Below the pieces are notes generated by a model, which saw only the letters and a list, made by a program, of their open reading frames with translations, had not been told where the DNA came from and made no database searches. A program made the position numbers and the translations under genes. A stretch of DNA of 64,000 nucleotides from Martelella sp. HB161492. Its GTDB lineage: Bacteria; Pseudomonadota; Alphaproteobacteria; Rhizobiales; Rhizobiaceae. Of the stretch, positions 45,387 through 55,440 are shown one piece after another (within the stretch, counting starts at the first letter, position 1; every line of letters starts with the position of its first letter). The stretch spans positions 186,001 to 250,000 of the forward strand of contig NZ_JAATVV010000006.1 of the NCBI RefSeq assembly GCF_013184775.1. The letters are read 5' to 3'.

Positions 45387-46871
45387 TCAACCGCAAGAGG
45401 CAATATCCGGGTTCACCGTTACGGGTGGCGAAAGGCTGGTCGGCATTGATCTCGCGCTTGCGCGGGCGAAAACGCCGCCAACGCCGAACAGGACGGGATT
45501 GTCATAGCCAATCTCGGCCATGCCCTCTGGCAGGCGGGCAAGCGTACCGTGCCAGCGTCTCTCATCGCGCCGGCTAATATTGGATGCGATCAGCACCGGC
45601 GTATGCGGTGAAAGTCCCTCCGCCATCAGCCGCGTGCCGATCTGATCGGCCGTTCGCCCGCCCATATAGAACATCGTCGTCGTTGTCGGATCGGCCAGTG
45701 CCCGCCAGTCGACGTTATCGGGCAGCACACCTTTCTTCGAATGGCCGGTGACAAAGCGGACCGACTGGGCACAATCGCGATGGGTCAGCGATGTCGTGGT
45801 GCCGGCAGCAAGCGCACTGGCTGCGGTGATGCCGGGAATGACGGACACCTTAATGCCGGCATCCTCAAGAGACGCGATCTCTTCGCCGGAGCGGCCGAAC
45901 ACCGAAGGGTCACCTGATTTCAGCCGGACGACACGCTTGCCGTCGCGGGCGAAATTCAGCATCATCCGGTTTATGTCTTCCTGACGGCAGCTTGCCCGGC
46001 CGCCACGCTTGCCAACCAGCATGCGCTTGGCCTCGCGACGGGCGAGTTCGAGAATTTCGGCGGAGATCAGGTCATCAAAGAGGATGATGTCGGCGGCCTG
46101 CAGCGCCCGAACAGCTTTCAGTGTCAGCAGTTCGGGATCCCCTGGCCCCGCACCGACCAGCGTCACGCTGCCCTGTCCGGTGGCATTGGCGAGCCGTCGT
46201 GCCTGACCGACAAGGTTGCGCTCGTCATCACCGTCTGGCCCCTGCGGGGCTGAGAATGTCCTGTCGACGAAATGCTCCCAGAAGGCACGGCGCTCGTTGC
46301 CGGGCGATAGGACGTCGCCAACGGTGCGCCTGATCCGCATGGCAAGTTCTGCCCATTGCGAAAGCGCCTTCGGCAGCAGCGTCTCGATCCTGCGCCGGAT
46401 TGCCTGTCCGAGGATCGGAGCGGCGCCATCGGTCGATATGCCGACAACGACCGGCGAACGGTTGACGATAGAGCCGAACTGGAAGCTGCAATAGTCTGGA
46501 CGGTCAATCACATTCACCGGCACGCCTGCAGCGCTGGCGCGGGCTGCGAAGGCCGCCGCCTCGCCATCGCTTTCGGTTTCAAGAAGCGCCAGAGTGAGCG
46601 ATGTCCAGTCAGCATCACGCCAGCCATCCTCAAAGACGCTCAGACGCTCATGCCCGGCAATTGCCGCAAAGGCCTGCGACAGCGCTTTGCCGCCGGTCAA
46701 CAGATGCACCTCTGCGCCGGCAGCCAGAAGAAGCTCCGCCTTCCAGGCCGCAGCATCCCCGCATCCGGCGACAACGACCTGCCTGCCTTCGAGTTTGAAG
46801 AAAACCGGCAGCACTGAAAGGTGATCCATGCGTGCTGTCTTGCTGGCACTCTGCTTGATTTCCTTGAGCAT
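45387..46871 (-). CDS. cysG: Siroheme synthase CysG (trifunctional)
   Basis: Makes siroheme from uroporphyrinogen III, the cofactor of nitrite reductase NirB. The protein has 494 residues: an N-terminal NAD-dependent precorrin-2 dehydrogenase/ferrochelatase (about 15-220; FKLEGRQVVVAGCGDAAAWKA) and a C-terminal SAM-dependent methyltransferase (about 235-470; VTLVGAGPGDPELLTLKAVRAL, KRGGRASCRQEDIN, VRLKSGDPSVFGR). GAGAGGG about 9 bp before the ATG at 46871 supports the start. Last gene of the nitrate operon, 23 bp after nirD. Confidence 0.93.
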   Translation of the reverse strand: MLKEIKQSASKTARMDHLSVLPVFFKLEGRQVVVAGCGDAAAWKAELLLAAGAEVHLLTGGKALSQAFAAIAGHERLSVFEDGWRDADWTSLTLALLETESDGEAAAFAARASAAGVPVNVIDRPDYCSFQFGSIVNRSPVVVGISTDGAAPILGQAIRRRIETLLPKALSQWAELAMRIRRTVGDVLSPGNERRAFWEHFVDRTFSAPQGPDGDDERNLVGQARRLANATGQGSVTLVGAGPGDPELLTLKAVRALQAADIILFDDLISAEILELARREAKRMLVGKRGGRASCRQEDINRMMLNFARDGKRVVRLKSGDPSVFGRSGEEIASLEDAGIKVSVIPGITAASALAAGTTTSLTHRDCAQSVRFVTGHSKKGVLPDNVDWRALADPTTTTMFYMGGRTADQIGTRLMAEGLSPHTPVLIASNISRRDERRWHGTLARLPEGMAEIGYDNPVLFGVGGVFARASARSMPTSLSPPVTVNPDIASCG

Positions 46872-46894
46872 TTTCTAGCCCTCTCTCGAAACCT

Positions 46895-47230
46895 CTATTC
46901 TGCCGCAAGCGGCAGAACGGATAGGGCGATGGACAGACGGCCATCTTCGACCCGGACAGGGTAGGTATTCACGCCGCCCTCATCGGCACCAAGCGCTGAG
47001 CCGCTTTCGAGCGAAATCACGAAGTTATGCAGCGGACACGTCACGGCCTTGCCATGGACAATGCCGTCAGAAAGCGGGCCGCCCTTGTGCGGGCACTGAT
47101 CATCGATTGCAAACACCTGATCGTCGGCAGTGCGGAACACCGCGATCTTGCCATAGGCCGTCCGCACACAGCGTGCGCCGCGGCGGGGAATGTCATCGAT
47201 TGTGCCGATAGGAATGAAATCACTGGACAT
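46895..47230 (-). CDS. nirD: Nitrite reductase small subunit NirD (Rieske ligands intact)
   Basis: A 111-residue Rieske-fold subunit of NADH-dependent assimilatory nitrite reductase. Unlike E. coli NirD, which lost the cluster ligands, this one keeps CPH (Cys46, His48) and CPLH (Cys65, His68), so it could hold a [2Fe-2S] cluster. GGAGAGC about 4 bp before the ATG at 47230 supports this start; the open frame extends to 47311 without a site. It follows nirB after 10 bp. Confidence 0.9.
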   Translation of the reverse strand: MSSDFIPIGTIDDIPRRGARCVRTAYGKIAVFRTADDQVFAIDDQCPHKGGPLSDGIVHGKAVTCPLHNFVISLESGSALGADEGGVNTYPVRVEDGRLSIALSVLPLAAE

Positions 47231-47240
47231 GTCGCTCTCC

Positions 47241-49688
47241 TCACTCGGCAGCCTGGCTGAGGCCGACAACGGCCATCGGGTTGAATTCATGCTTGTCCTT
47301 GCCGGAAACACGTTCCGACCAGGGATCGACCTGTGCGTATTTCTGGCTTTCGACGAAACGGTCGAAGTAGGTTTTCCGCTTCTCGGGATCGTTCATGATC
47401 TGAGCGCGGACCTCGTCATAGCCGACCCGCTTGGCCCATTTGTAGATCCGCTCCAGATAGCGGCCCTGCTCGCGGTACATCTGGGTTAGGGCGACGATGT
47501 GCTCCAGCGCCTCGTCTTCCGTTTTCACCATGCCCAGCACTTCAGTGCCCTTGATATCGAGACCGGCCGCACCGGCAAAATGGATCTCGAAGCCGGAATC
47601 GACACAGATGACGCCAACATCCTTGCAGGTGGCCTCAGCGCAGTTGCGCGGGCAGCCCGAGACCGCAAGTTTTACCTTTGCCGGCGTCCACGACCCCCAC
47701 ATGAACTTTTCCAGCCTTATGCCGAGCCCCGTGGAATCCTGCGTGCCGAAACGGCACCAGTCGCTGCCAACACAGGTCTTCACTGTTCTCAACCCCTTGG
47801 CATAGGCCTGACCGGAAACAAAGCCCGCCTTGCCAAGATCGGCCCAGACGGCGGGAAGATCCTCCTTCTTGATGCCGAGCATATCGATGCGCTGGCCACC
47901 CGTGCATTTGACTGTCGGTATGTTGAACTTGTCGACCACATCGGCGATGGCGCGCAGTTCTGTCGACGAGGTGACACCGCCCCACATGCGCGGAACCACA
48001 GAATAGGTACCGTCCTTCTGGATGTTGGCGTGCACGCGCTCGTTGATGAAGCGCGACTGATAGTCATCCGCATATTCGTGAGGCCAGTCACAGACGAGAT
48101 AATAATTCAGCGCCGGACGACATTTCGCGCATCCGCAGGATGTCTTCCATTCCAGTTCCTGCATGACGGCGGGAATGGTCTTCAATCCCTTGGCCCGGAT
48201 GAGGCGACGAACGTCGTCATGGCCGAGTTCGCTACACCCGCAGACCGGCTGGACGGCAGCGGGGTTATAGGCATCGCCAAGCGTTATCGCCATGAGCTGC
48301 TCTACGAGCCCCGTGCAGCTTCCACAGGACGCCGAGGCCTTGGTATGGGCGCGGACGTCATCGAGCGAAGCCAGCCCCTTGTCCTTGATCGTGGAGACGA
48401 TCTTGCTCTTGCAGACACCGTTGCAGCCGCAGATCTCCGCGTCATCCGGCAAGGCTGCAACGGCCGCCTTTGGATCGGCAGTGCCACCACCCTGATAGGA
48501 CTGACCGTAGATCAGTGTCTCTCGCAAGGCACTGACATCCGTGCCGCGCTTCAGCATGTCGAAATACCAGGCGCCATCCTCGGTCTCGCCGTAAAGAACG
48601 GCGCCGATGACCCGGTTGTCCTTGAGGATGACGCGCTTGTAGACACCGCGCGTGGCATCACGCAACACGATCTCTTCGCGATCCGGCCCATCGGCAAAGT
48701 CTCCTGCCGAGAAAAGCTTGATGCCCGTGACCTTGAGTTTCGTATTGACTTCGGAGCCGTGATATTCGGCAGAGCCTCCCGACAGCCGATCGGCGAGAAC
48801 GCGCGCGCTTTCGTAGAGCGGGGCCACCAGGCCATAACAGATGCCGCGGTGTTCGGCGCATTCGCCGAGAGCAAAAATGGAAGGATCGCTCGTGGCCATG
48901 CCGTCATCGACAACAATACCGCGATTGACGGCGATGCCGGCATTCTTCGCTATGGCAGAAGACGGGCGGATGCCGACCGCCATGACAACCATCTGCGCTG
49001 GAATGACCCGGCCGTCCTCAAGTTCAACGCCCTCAACATCTGCCTCACCGAGGATGCGTTTGGTGTTTGCCTTGGTGATGATGTCGATACCGCGCTCACG
49101 CAGAGCCTTTTCAAGGAGATAGGCGGCGGGCGGATCGAGCTGGCGCTCCATGATGGTATCCATCAGATGAATGACGGTGACCTTCATGCCGCGTTGCTTC
49201 AGGCCATAGGCAGCCTCCAGACCAAGCAGACCTCCGCCGATGACGACGGCATCGCCGCCGTTTCCGGCAATCTCCAGCATCCCGGTAACATCATCCAGAT
49301 CGCGATAGGCAAGGACACCGGGCAGGTCGTGGCCTGGCACGGGAATGATAAACGGCGCCGAACCGGTCGCAATGACAAGCTTGTCATAGGCGACTTTCTG
49401 GCCGTTTTCGGCAATCACGGTCTTGGCCGTGCGATCAATGCTCTCGATTCGGATGCCCTTGTGCAGCACAATGCCATGATAGGCATACCAATCATCATCG
49501 TGAATGATGATGTCTTCATAGGTCTTCTCGCCTGACAGCACGGGCGAGAGCATGATCCGGTCATAGTTGACGCGCGGCTCTGCATTGAAGATCGTGAGGT
49601 CATAGCGGCCGGGCGCCCGCTCAAGCAGCTCTTCCAGCATTCGCCCGGGAGCCATGCCATTTCCGATGATGACGAGTTTCTCAGCCAT
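47241..49688 (-). CDS. nirB: Assimilatory nitrite reductase large subunit NirB
   Basis: Reduces nitrite to ammonium with NAD(P)H; cytoplasmic. The protein has 815 residues. An N-terminal FAD/NADH oxidoreductase (about 1-390; VIIGNGMAPGR, GGGLLGLEAAYGL) is followed by two BFD-like iron-sulfur regions (CGCNGVCKSKIV...CGSCTG, and CGCSELGHDD...CGCAKC, about 420-530), and the siroheme/[4Fe-4S] domain with CVGSDWCRFG and SGCPRNCAEA (about 635-690). All expected cluster cysteines are visible. GGAGTG before the ATG supports the start. It lies 3 bp after the ATPase stop, in the nrt-nir operon. Confidence 0.95.
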   Translation of the reverse strand: MAEKLVIIGNGMAPGRMLEELLERAPGRYDLTIFNAEPRVNYDRIMLSPVLSGEKTYEDIIIHDDDWYAYHGIVLHKGIRIESIDRTAKTVIAENGQKVAYDKLVIATGSAPFIIPVPGHDLPGVLAYRDLDDVTGMLEIAGNGGDAVVIGGGLLGLEAAYGLKQRGMKVTVIHLMDTIMERQLDPPAAYLLEKALRERGIDIITKANTKRILGEADVEGVELEDGRVIPAQMVVMAVGIRPSSAIAKNAGIAVNRGIVVDDGMATSDPSIFALGECAEHRGICYGLVAPLYESARVLADRLSGGSAEYHGSEVNTKLKVTGIKLFSAGDFADGPDREEIVLRDATRGVYKRVILKDNRVIGAVLYGETEDGAWYFDMLKRGTDVSALRETLIYGQSYQGGGTADPKAAVAALPDDAEICGCNGVCKSKIVSTIKDKGLASLDDVRAHTKASASCGSCTGLVEQLMAITLGDAYNPAAVQPVCGCSELGHDDVRRLIRAKGLKTIPAVMQELEWKTSCGCAKCRPALNYYLVCDWPHEYADDYQSRFINERVHANIQKDGTYSVVPRMWGGVTSSTELRAIADVVDKFNIPTVKCTGGQRIDMLGIKKEDLPAVWADLGKAGFVSGQAYAKGLRTVKTCVGSDWCRFGTQDSTGLGIRLEKFMWGSWTPAKVKLAVSGCPRNCAEATCKDVGVICVDSGFEIHFAGAAGLDIKGTEVLGMVKTEDEALEHIVALTQMYREQGRYLERIYKWAKRVGYDEVRAQIMNDPEKRKTYFDRFVESQKYAQVDPWSERVSGKDKHEFNPMAVVGLSQAAE

Positions 49689-49691
49689 GAT

Positions 49692-51455
49692 TCACTCCGC
49701 TGCCTGAATTTGATCTGATGACTGACGGGCGATACGGGCCGCCCGCTTCTCACGAATGGCGGACAGCTGCGCTTCATCCGGATTGGCGCCGCCCTCATAG
49801 GCCTCGAGGAATTCGAGCAGCTCCTCGCGATAGGCGTAATAGTCCGGGTGGCTGAGCAGGGCCTTGCGCGATCGCGGGCGCGGAAGATCAACCTCCATGA
49901 TATTTCCGATCTTTGCACGTGGTCCATTTGACATCATCACCACCCGGTCAGCGAGCAGGATCGCCTCGTCCACATCATGCGTGACGCAGATGGCCGTCAC
50001 CTTCGTACGCGACCAGACATCCATCAGCACTTCCTGCAATTCCCAACGGGTCAAGCTGTCGAGCATCCCAAACGGCTCATCAAACAGCAGGAGCTTGGGT
50101 GACAGGGCGAAAGCACGTGCGATGCCGACGCGTTGCTTCATGCCGTTGGAAAGCTCCGAGGCATTCCGGTTCATCGCATCGCCAAGTCCGACCCGCTCGA
50201 GATAATACTCAACAACGTCTCTCCGCTCTGCCGGACTGGCCTTCGGATAGACCCGGTCAACGCCAAGCGCGACGTTTTCGCGGGCGGTCAGCCAGGGCAT
50301 CAGCGATGGTGCCTGGAAGACGACGGCACGGTCGGGACCGGCTGTGGCGACCTCGCGCCCGTCGAGGATGATGCCGCCGGAGCTGATCGGGTTGAGACCC
50401 GCCGCCATCGACAGAACGGTGGACTTGCCGCAGCCCGAATGGCCGATCACCGAAATGAACTCGCCCTTGCGCATCTTCAGCTCGAAACCGTCAACCACAG
50501 TCAGCGGCCCCTTCGGCGTCGGGTAGGTTTTGACGACATCCGAGAACTCCACATAACGATCCTCGATCGATGAGCCCGCGCGTGCGGCATAGGCTGCAGG
50601 CAAGGGCTTGGTGGTTCTCGAGAGCGTAATGGGCAGAATGTCCGGTATCGTCCGCACCATCTCGGCTGCAGCCTTCCCGGCAGTACTGATATCGATCAGA
50701 TACTGGGTGACCTCTCCGCGGATCCGGATGAAGGCCTTGTCGGAGTTCATCTCCGCGCGATCGCGTGGACGCGGCAGGTCAACCTTGAATGACGGACCAA
50801 ATGTTGCATTCGGGCCAGGCGTCAAGGGTACGATGCGGTCAGCCAGGAGAATGGCTTCGTCGACATCATTCGTCACAAGAACGATGGTCTTTTTCTCCAC
50901 CTGCGAAATTTCGGCCAGCTCGTCCTGCAATTTCGCACGCGTCAGTGCATCAAGCGCGGAGAGTGGTTCGTCGAGCAGCAAGAGCTCCGGCTGCATCGCC
51001 AATGCGCGGGCGACCGAAACACGCTGCCGCATGCCTCCGGACAGCTCGGCCGGCTTGCGGTCCCGCGCATGGGACAGCCCGACCATGGTAACGTATGTCT
51101 CAACCAGCGCGGCACGCTCTGTCTTGCTTTTGTCCGAATGCACCGCATCAACGGAAAGGGCGACATTGGCCGTCACCGACAGCCACGGCATCAGCGCGTA
51201 ATTCTGAAATACAACGCCACGCTCCGGAGCAGGGCCGACCACGGGCATTCCGCGAAAACGGATGTCGCCACTGTCAGGTCTGGACAGCCCGGCCAGCATT
51301 GAGATCAAAGTCGACTTTCCTGCACCGGAAAATCCAAGAATTGCGATGAATTCGCCTTCTTCGACGGCAAGGGAGACATCGCTGAGCACATCGTTTCTGT
51401 GGATTCCAGCACCGAAGGATTTGGCGACGTTTCTGAGTTCTAGAATTGCGGCCAT
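49692..51455 (-). CDS. Nitrate ABC transporter ATP-binding protein with two fused ABC domains (NrtC/NrtD-like)
   Basis: A 587-residue ATPase with two complete ABC domains in one chain. Domain 1 (about 3-240) has Walker [10 protein letters not shown], signature LSGGMRQR and [12 protein letters not shown]; domain 2 (about 300-560) has [17 protein letters not shown] (signature slightly altered) and [12 protein letters not shown]. Cyanobacteria encode these as separate NrtC and NrtD, so the fusion is noteworthy; no NrtA-like regulatory domain is attached. The two domains would give an asymmetric ATPase without a second subunit. It lies between nrtB and nirB on the minus strand with gaps of 11 and 3 bp. 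Confidence 0.9.
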   Translation of the reverse strand: MAAILELRNVAKSFGAGIHRNDVLSDVSLAVEEGEFIAILGFSGAGKSTLISMLAGLSRPDSGDIRFRGMPVVGPAPERGVVFQNYALMPWLSVTANVALSVDAVHSDKSKTERAALVETYVTMVGLSHARDRKPAELSGGMRQRVSVARALAMQPELLLLDEPLSALDALTRAKLQDELAEISQVEKKTIVLVTNDVDEAILLADRIVPLTPGPNATFGPSFKVDLPRPRDRAEMNSDKAFIRIRGEVTQYLIDISTAGKAAAEMVRTIPDILPITLSRTTKPLPAAYAARAGSSIEDRYVEFSDVVKTYPTPKGPLTVVDGFELKMRKGEFISVIGHSGCGKSTVLSMAAGLNPISSGGIILDGREVATAGPDRAVVFQAPSLMPWLTARENVALGVDRVYPKASPAERRDVVEYYLERVGLGDAMNRNASELSNGMKQRVGIARAFALSPKLLLFDEPFGMLDSLTRWELQEVLMDVWSRTKVTAICVTHDVDEAILLADRVVMMSNGPRAKIGNIMEVDLPRPRSRKALLSHPDYYAYREELLEFLEAYEGGANPDEAQLSAIREKRAARIARQSSDQIQAAE

Positions 51456-51466
51456 GGTTCGTTGTC

Positions 51467-52543
51467 CTATCGGTTCGCTGAGTAGGTAAAGGCTGACTGC
51501 AGGGCGAACATGACCCGATCGAGGAAGAAGCCGATGATGCCAATCGTGAAGACGGCGACCATGATGCGGGCAAGCGAGCTGGACGAACCGTTCTGGAATT
51601 CATCCCAGACGAATTTTCCAAGGCCCGGATTCTGAGCCAGCATTTCGGCAGCGATCAGCACCATCCAGCCAACGCCAAGGGAAAGACGCAGTCCTGTGAA
51701 GATCAGGGGAAGCGATGAGGGCAGCACCAGTTTGCGGATCGTGGTCCATGTCGACAGCTGCAGCACCTTGCCGACATTGACGAGATCACGATCGATCGAG
51801 GCAACGCCCAAGGCCGTATTGATGATCGTCGGCCAGATCGAACAGAGCGTGACAGTCACCGCCGAAATCACCATGGACTTTGGCAGGAGATCACTCGGAT
51901 TGACATAAAGTGCTGAGACAATCATCGTTACGATCGGCAGCCAGGCCAACGGCGAAACCGGTTTGAAGATCTGAATCAGCGGGTTGATGCCGCCATTGAA
52001 GGTTTTCGACAGGCCGCAGGCAATCCCGACCGGAATGGCAATGACTGTGCCGATCACAAAGCCAAGGCCAACCGTCAGCAGCGAGGTCAGAATCTGATGA
52101 AAATAGGTTGGGCGGCCGGTATAGGGACGAACCTTCACACGGTCGGCCTGGCCAGCTTCGATCAGCTTCTGGTTCCGCGCGTCCTGTCTTGCATAGAACT
52201 CCCTGGCCTTCTCCTGTTCGGCGAAATAGTCGTCGACAAGGGCGCCGGCCTGCTCCCAGACCGCTGCCGGACCCGGAATCGCGCCAAGCGATGTCTGGAC
52301 CCGCGGCGCCAGCACGGCCCAGGCCAGCAGAAAGGCAAGAATGCCGATCAGGGGGACCAGCAGCGTCTGCTTCAGGTCCTCCCATTGTTCCGCCGGCGTA
52401 TCGCCGACGGCAAGTTTCATCAGCGGCACGGTGAAACCAAGACCGAAAGGCCTTGCAAACCGGGCGATCCCGTTGATCTTGGCGATGCGTCGCTCGCGTC
52501 GGGCGGTCGCTTCCGCGTCGAATGGCTCAGTCACAATCGTCAT
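51467..52543 (-). CDS. nrtB: Nitrate ABC transporter permease NrtB
   Basis: Inner-membrane permease of about 358 residues. The start at 52543 has AGAGGAA about 7 bp upstream; a longer frame to 52606 lies inside nrtA and is unlikely. Residues 65-85 form helix 1; after a large charged segment (about 90-150) the transport domain has [27 protein letters not shown] and [40 protein letters not shown], the NrtB/SsuC loop. Single permease type, thus likely a homodimer with the double ATPase. Confidence 0.92.
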   Translation of the reverse strand: MTIVTEPFDAEATARRERRIAKINGIARFARPFGLGFTVPLMKLAVGDTPAEQWEDLKQTLLVPLIGILAFLLAWAVLAPRVQTSLGAIPGPAAVWEQAGALVDDYFAEQEKAREFYARQDARNQKLIEAGQADRVKVRPYTGRPTYFHQILTSLLTVGLGFVIGTVIAIPVGIACGLSKTFNGGINPLIQIFKPVSPLAWLPIVTMIVSALYVNPSDLLPKSMVISAVTVTLCSIWPTIINTALGVASIDRDLVNVGKVLQLSTWTTIRKLVLPSSLPLIFTGLRLSLGVGWMVLIAAEMLAQNPGLGKFVWDEFQNGSSSSLARIMVAVFTIGIIGFFLDRVMFALQSAFTYSANR

Positions 52544-52575
52544 CTTGCTGTTCCTCTCGGCTGCAGGGATGGAAG

Positions 52576-52596
52576 CGTCGGCCCTACTGGCCGACG
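52576..52596 (-). terminator. Hairpin overlapping the end of nrtA
   Basis: CGTCGGCC / GGCCGACG, an 8-bp stem with a 5-base loop that contains the nrtA stop codon. No U-tract follows. It matches the post-binding-protein hairpins of the carbohydrate systems and may set higher NrtA than membrane-subunit levels. Confidence 0.5.
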
Positions 52597-53957
52597 ACCT
52601 CAACACCTTCGATGCTCTGGTGCCCCTTCAGGCCGATTTTCAGGGAGTCTATGTATTCATTGGGCTTGCGGCCGTCGTAAGCGACGCCATCAATGAAATC
52701 CGCCGTGACGTCACGATAGCCATCCGTATCGAACGGGAATTCGTCGCGCGTAGCATTGCCGTCCTCGATCACAAGCTCCGCCGCTTGCAGATAGAGATCC
52801 GGACGATAGACCGAACGGGCAACGTCATCATACCAGCTGTCATCCTTGAATTCCGGGATCTGGCCCCAGCGACGCATCTGCGTGAGGTACCAGACGGCAT
52901 CGGAGTAGTAAGGATATGTCGCGTTGTAGCGGAAGAAGACGTTGAAGTCCTCGGCCGGGCGCAGATCGCCCTGCTCATATTCAAAAGTTCCAGTCATCGA
53001 AGCAGCGATGACTTCGGCATCGGCGCCGACATATTCCGGGCGGGACAGAATTTCCACCGCCTCTTGCCGATTGGCGTTGTTGTCAGCGTCCAGCCATTTT
53101 GCGGCGCGGATCAAGGCCTTGGTAATGGCGAGCGTGGTTTGCGGATTGTCTTCGACAAATTCCTTTGTCAGGCCAAAGACCTTCTCGGGGTTGTTCTTCC
53201 AGATGTCGTAGTCCGTGATAACCGGAACGCCAATACCCTTGAAGACGGCAGCCTGGTTCCACGGTTCACCGACGCAATAGCCAACGATCGTGCCAGCTTC
53301 CATCGTCGCGGGCATCTGCGGCGGCGGTGTTACCGAGAGCAGGACATCCGCCTGGATCTGGCCGGAAATATCATTGGGTGAATAATATCCTGGCCGCAGG
53401 CCGCCAGCGGCGAGCCAGTAGCGCAGCTCGTAATTATGCGTCGAGACGGGGAAAACCATGCCCATGTTGAAGGGCTTTCCTGCATCGTGATAGGCATCGA
53501 CGACCGGCTTCATCGCCGTGGCGCTGATCGGGTGGACCGGCTTGCCATCGGCACCCAGTTCGAGATGCGGCTTCATCTGCTCCCAGACCGCATTGGAAAC
53601 CGTAATCGCATTGCCGTTCAGGTCCATGGAGAAGGGGGTGACGATGTCTGCCTTGGTGCCAAAGCCGATTGTCGAGGCGATCGGCTGACCGGCCAGCATA
53701 TGCGCGCCATCAAGCTCGCCAGTGATGACCCGGTCGAGCAGAACTTTCCAGTTCGCCTGCGGTTCCAGCGTCACGTAAAGGCCTTCATCCTCGAAAAAAC
53801 CCTTTTCCTTGGCAATGGCGAGCGGCGCCATATCGGTCAACTTGATGAAGCCGAACGTCAACTCATCTTTTTCAGGGATGAGCATGTCTGCCTGAGCGGT
53901 CGCCACCGTCAGGAACGTCGAACAGAGCATAGTGGCAGTGCAAAGGAACTGGCGCAT
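52584..53957 (-). CDS. nrtA: Nitrate ABC transporter substrate-binding protein NrtA
   Basis: A 457-residue periplasmic nitrate/nitrite-binding protein. The start at 53957 has AGGAGG about 6 bp upstream and opens a Sec signal peptide ([23 protein letters not shown]). The mature part has [25 protein letters not shown] and [22 protein letters not shown], typical NrtA/CmpA motifs, and [12 protein letters not shown]. First gene of the transport-nitrite reductase unit; a leader with ANTAR-type hairpins and a terminator precedes it. Confidence 0.92.
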   Translation of the reverse strand: MRQFLCTATMLCSTFLTVATAQADMLIPEKDELTFGFIKLTDMAPLAIAKEKGFFEDEGLYVTLEPQANWKVLLDRVITGELDGAHMLAGQPIASTIGFGTKADIVTPFSMDLNGNAITVSNAVWEQMKPHLELGADGKPVHPISATAMKPVVDAYHDAGKPFNMGMVFPVSTHNYELRYWLAAGGLRPGYYSPNDISGQIQADVLLSVTPPPQMPATMEAGTIVGYCVGEPWNQAAVFKGIGVPVITDYDIWKNNPEKVFGLTKEFVEDNPQTTLAITKALIRAAKWLDADNNANRQEAVEILSRPEYVGADAEVIAASMTGTFEYEQGDLRPAEDFNVFFRYNATYPYYSDAVWYLTQMRRWGQIPEFKDDSWYDDVARSVYRPDLYLQAAELVIEDGNATRDEFPFDTDGYRDVTADFIDGVAYDGRKPNEYIDSLKIGLKGHQSIEGVEVVGQ

Positions 53958-53995
53958 CGCGTCCTCCTGAGTGATATGATTTGATGTGGGGAAAA

Positions 53996-54078
53996 ACAAA
54001 AAAACCGCCAAACAAAGCCCCGACCATAAAGGTCCGTGAGTTTGTTGGCGGCGTTGCCATGCGCCCTTCGTTGGACGC
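53996..54078 (-). ncRNA. NasT-responsive ANTAR leader with terminator, upstream of nrtA
   Basis: Reading the minus strand: hairpin 1 (54078-54061) GCGTCC-AACGAA-GGGCGC and hairpin 2 (54059-54046) TGGC-AACGCC-GCCA both have six-base loops with A at position 1 and G at position 4, the known signature for ANTAR-protein targets. Hairpin 2 overlaps the 5' arm of a terminator: CCGCCAACAAA (54051-54041) pairs with TTTGTTTGGCGG (54016-54005, one bulge), followed by a T-run (54004-53996 region). The arms make hairpin 2 and the terminator mutually exclusive. NasT (55437-56033) would stabilise hairpin 2 and permit nrtA transcription when nitrate is present. Seen in sequence; the regulation is from established knowledge of NasT systems. 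Confidence 0.85.
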
Positions 54079-54091
54079 GAATTCTGTATTT

Positions 54092-54121
54092 TAGATAACC
54101 ATAAAAGCCTTTTCACGACAA
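54092..54121 (-). promoter_or_regulatory. Candidate sigma70-type promoter of nrtA leader
   Basis: On the minus strand TTGTCG (54121-54116) and TATCTA (54097-54092) are 18 bp apart. Transcription would begin about 7 bp later, just before hairpin 1 of the leader. A sigma54 promoter was sought but no correctly spaced GG/GC pair was found. Confidence 0.5.
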
Positions 54122-54222
54122 GTCGCAAAACGGAAGAAAGGCATTATTTTTTTGCAGACATGAAACATGATCATTTTTTGTGCAAAAATGCCATCAACTG
54201 TCGCTGCCTGCACGTGCCAGAC

Positions 54223-55440
54223 CTACCCTTTTCGCTGACTGGCTATATATTGATCAATCAGGTCAGGGTCGAAAATCTGGCTGTCGAAGAAACCATCCGG
54301 ACCAAGTTCCAGACCGGCGGCACTGGCGCCAACGGATTCGGGGCGGGTCAGCGCGCCCTCGACCTTGAGACTTGCCCCCGGCAGCGGCGCGCCAAGGGGG
54401 GCAAGGGCCTGACGATAGAGGTCCGGGCGGTAGCTGTTGCGGGCAATCTCGACATTGCGCGGTGAATGACTGCAAAGTTCCCAGCGCACGAGCTGGCTGT
54501 AGAACCAGAGCGCATGGCTTTGCCATGGAAAGGTTGCGGCCTTGCGATCGGTAATGAAGAAGTCCTCAACAGTGCGGCTGCCTGTGGCAGACACGGCGAG
54601 CATGCCGTCAAGCAGTGGCTCCAGAACCTCCCGCGCGACATTCACATGCGCCGGGCGGGAGAGGATCTCGGCAAGTTCCGCATGGTTCTCATGCCTGCCG
54701 CACCAGTTTGCCGCGCGATAAAGCGCCCGCAGAAGCGCCTGTATTGTATCCGGATGCTCCTCGGCAAAGCGCGCGGAGAGCGCCAGAACCTTTTCCGGGC
54801 TTGATCTCCAGATCTTCGGCTTGACGGTAACCACCCGGGCAATGCCGCGGCGGGCAGAAATCGTATTCCAGGGCTCACCGGCGCAATAGCCATCAATCGT
54901 GCCGGCGGCCATCGCATCCGGCATGAAGGGGGGCGGCAGTATGACGATCTCGACATCACGATCGGGATCGATCCCGTTTCCAGCAAGCCAGTATCTGAGT
55001 TCCAGATTATGCCCGGAGAACACATAAACGGCACCAAAACGCAAAGGCGGTCGGCCTGCCGCCTTGCGCTCTTCGATGACGGCCCTGAGCGCGCGCCCCG
55101 AGGCAGCCGCGTCCAGCGAGCCGTCATCACCGTGCGCCGCCATCGCCTCTGCCAGTTCCGCCGAGGCGGTGATCGCGTTGCCGCCAAGGCCGAGCGCGAT
55201 GGGGGCAATCAGTTGCGGTGAAAGCGGAAACAGGCCGAGATTGGCAGCAATTGGCATTGGCCCCAGAACATGCGCACCTTGCAGATGCCCCACGGCCAGT
55301 CTGTCACGGATGGCGCTCCACGATGTTTCTCGCGTCAGCTGAACATTCAGTCCCTCCTCGGCGAAAAAGCCTTTCTCTTTTGCGCTAATGACAATCGCGC
55401 TGTCGAGAAGAGGAACGAAACCGATGGAAATATCTGTCAT
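54223..55440 (-). CDS. nasS: Nitrate sensor NasS (cytoplasmic NrtA-like)
   Basis: A 405-residue NrtA/CmpA-like protein without a signal peptide, starting directly MTDISIGFVPLLDSAIVISAKEKGFF, as expected for the cytoplasmic sensor that binds nitrate or nitrite and releases NasT. Motifs SGHNLELRYWLAGNG and DGYCAGEPWNT match the binding-protein fold. GGAGAAG precedes the ATG. The ATG overlaps the nasT stop by 4 bp, so the two are coupled; in many species the order is nasS then nasT, here nasT comes first. Confidence 0.9.
   Translation of the reverse strand: MTDISIGFVPLLDSAIVISAKEKGFFAEEGLNVQLTRETSWSAIRDRLAVGHLQGAHVLGPMPIAANLGLFPLSPQLIAPIALGLGGNAITASAELAEAMAAHGDDGSLDAAASGRALRAVIEERKAAGRPPLRFGAVYVFSGHNLELRYWLAGNGIDPDRDVEIVILPPPFMPDAMAAGTIDGYCAGEPWNTISARRGIARVVTVKPKIWRSSPEKVLALSARFAEEHPDTIQALLRALYRAANWCGRHENHAELAEILSRPAHVNVAREVLEPLLDGMLAVSATGSRTVEDFFITDRKAATFPWQSHALWFYSQLVRWELCSHSPRNVEIARNSYRPDLYRQALAPLGAPLPGASLKVEGALTRPESVGASAAGLELGPDGFFDSQIFDPDLIDQYIASQRKG

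Noticed and set aside
47499-49535. A 678-codon open frame on the plus strand opposite nirB
   Set aside because: It is antisense to a well-supported nirB with all cluster motifs, has no ribosome-binding site and its translation is rich in Arg, Asp and His with no recognisable domain; long antisense frames are expected in high-GC DNA.
54122-54222. A sigma54 promoter upstream of nrtA
   Set aside because: TGGCA-type elements are present but the distance to the next GC is 7 or 9 bp, not the required 10.
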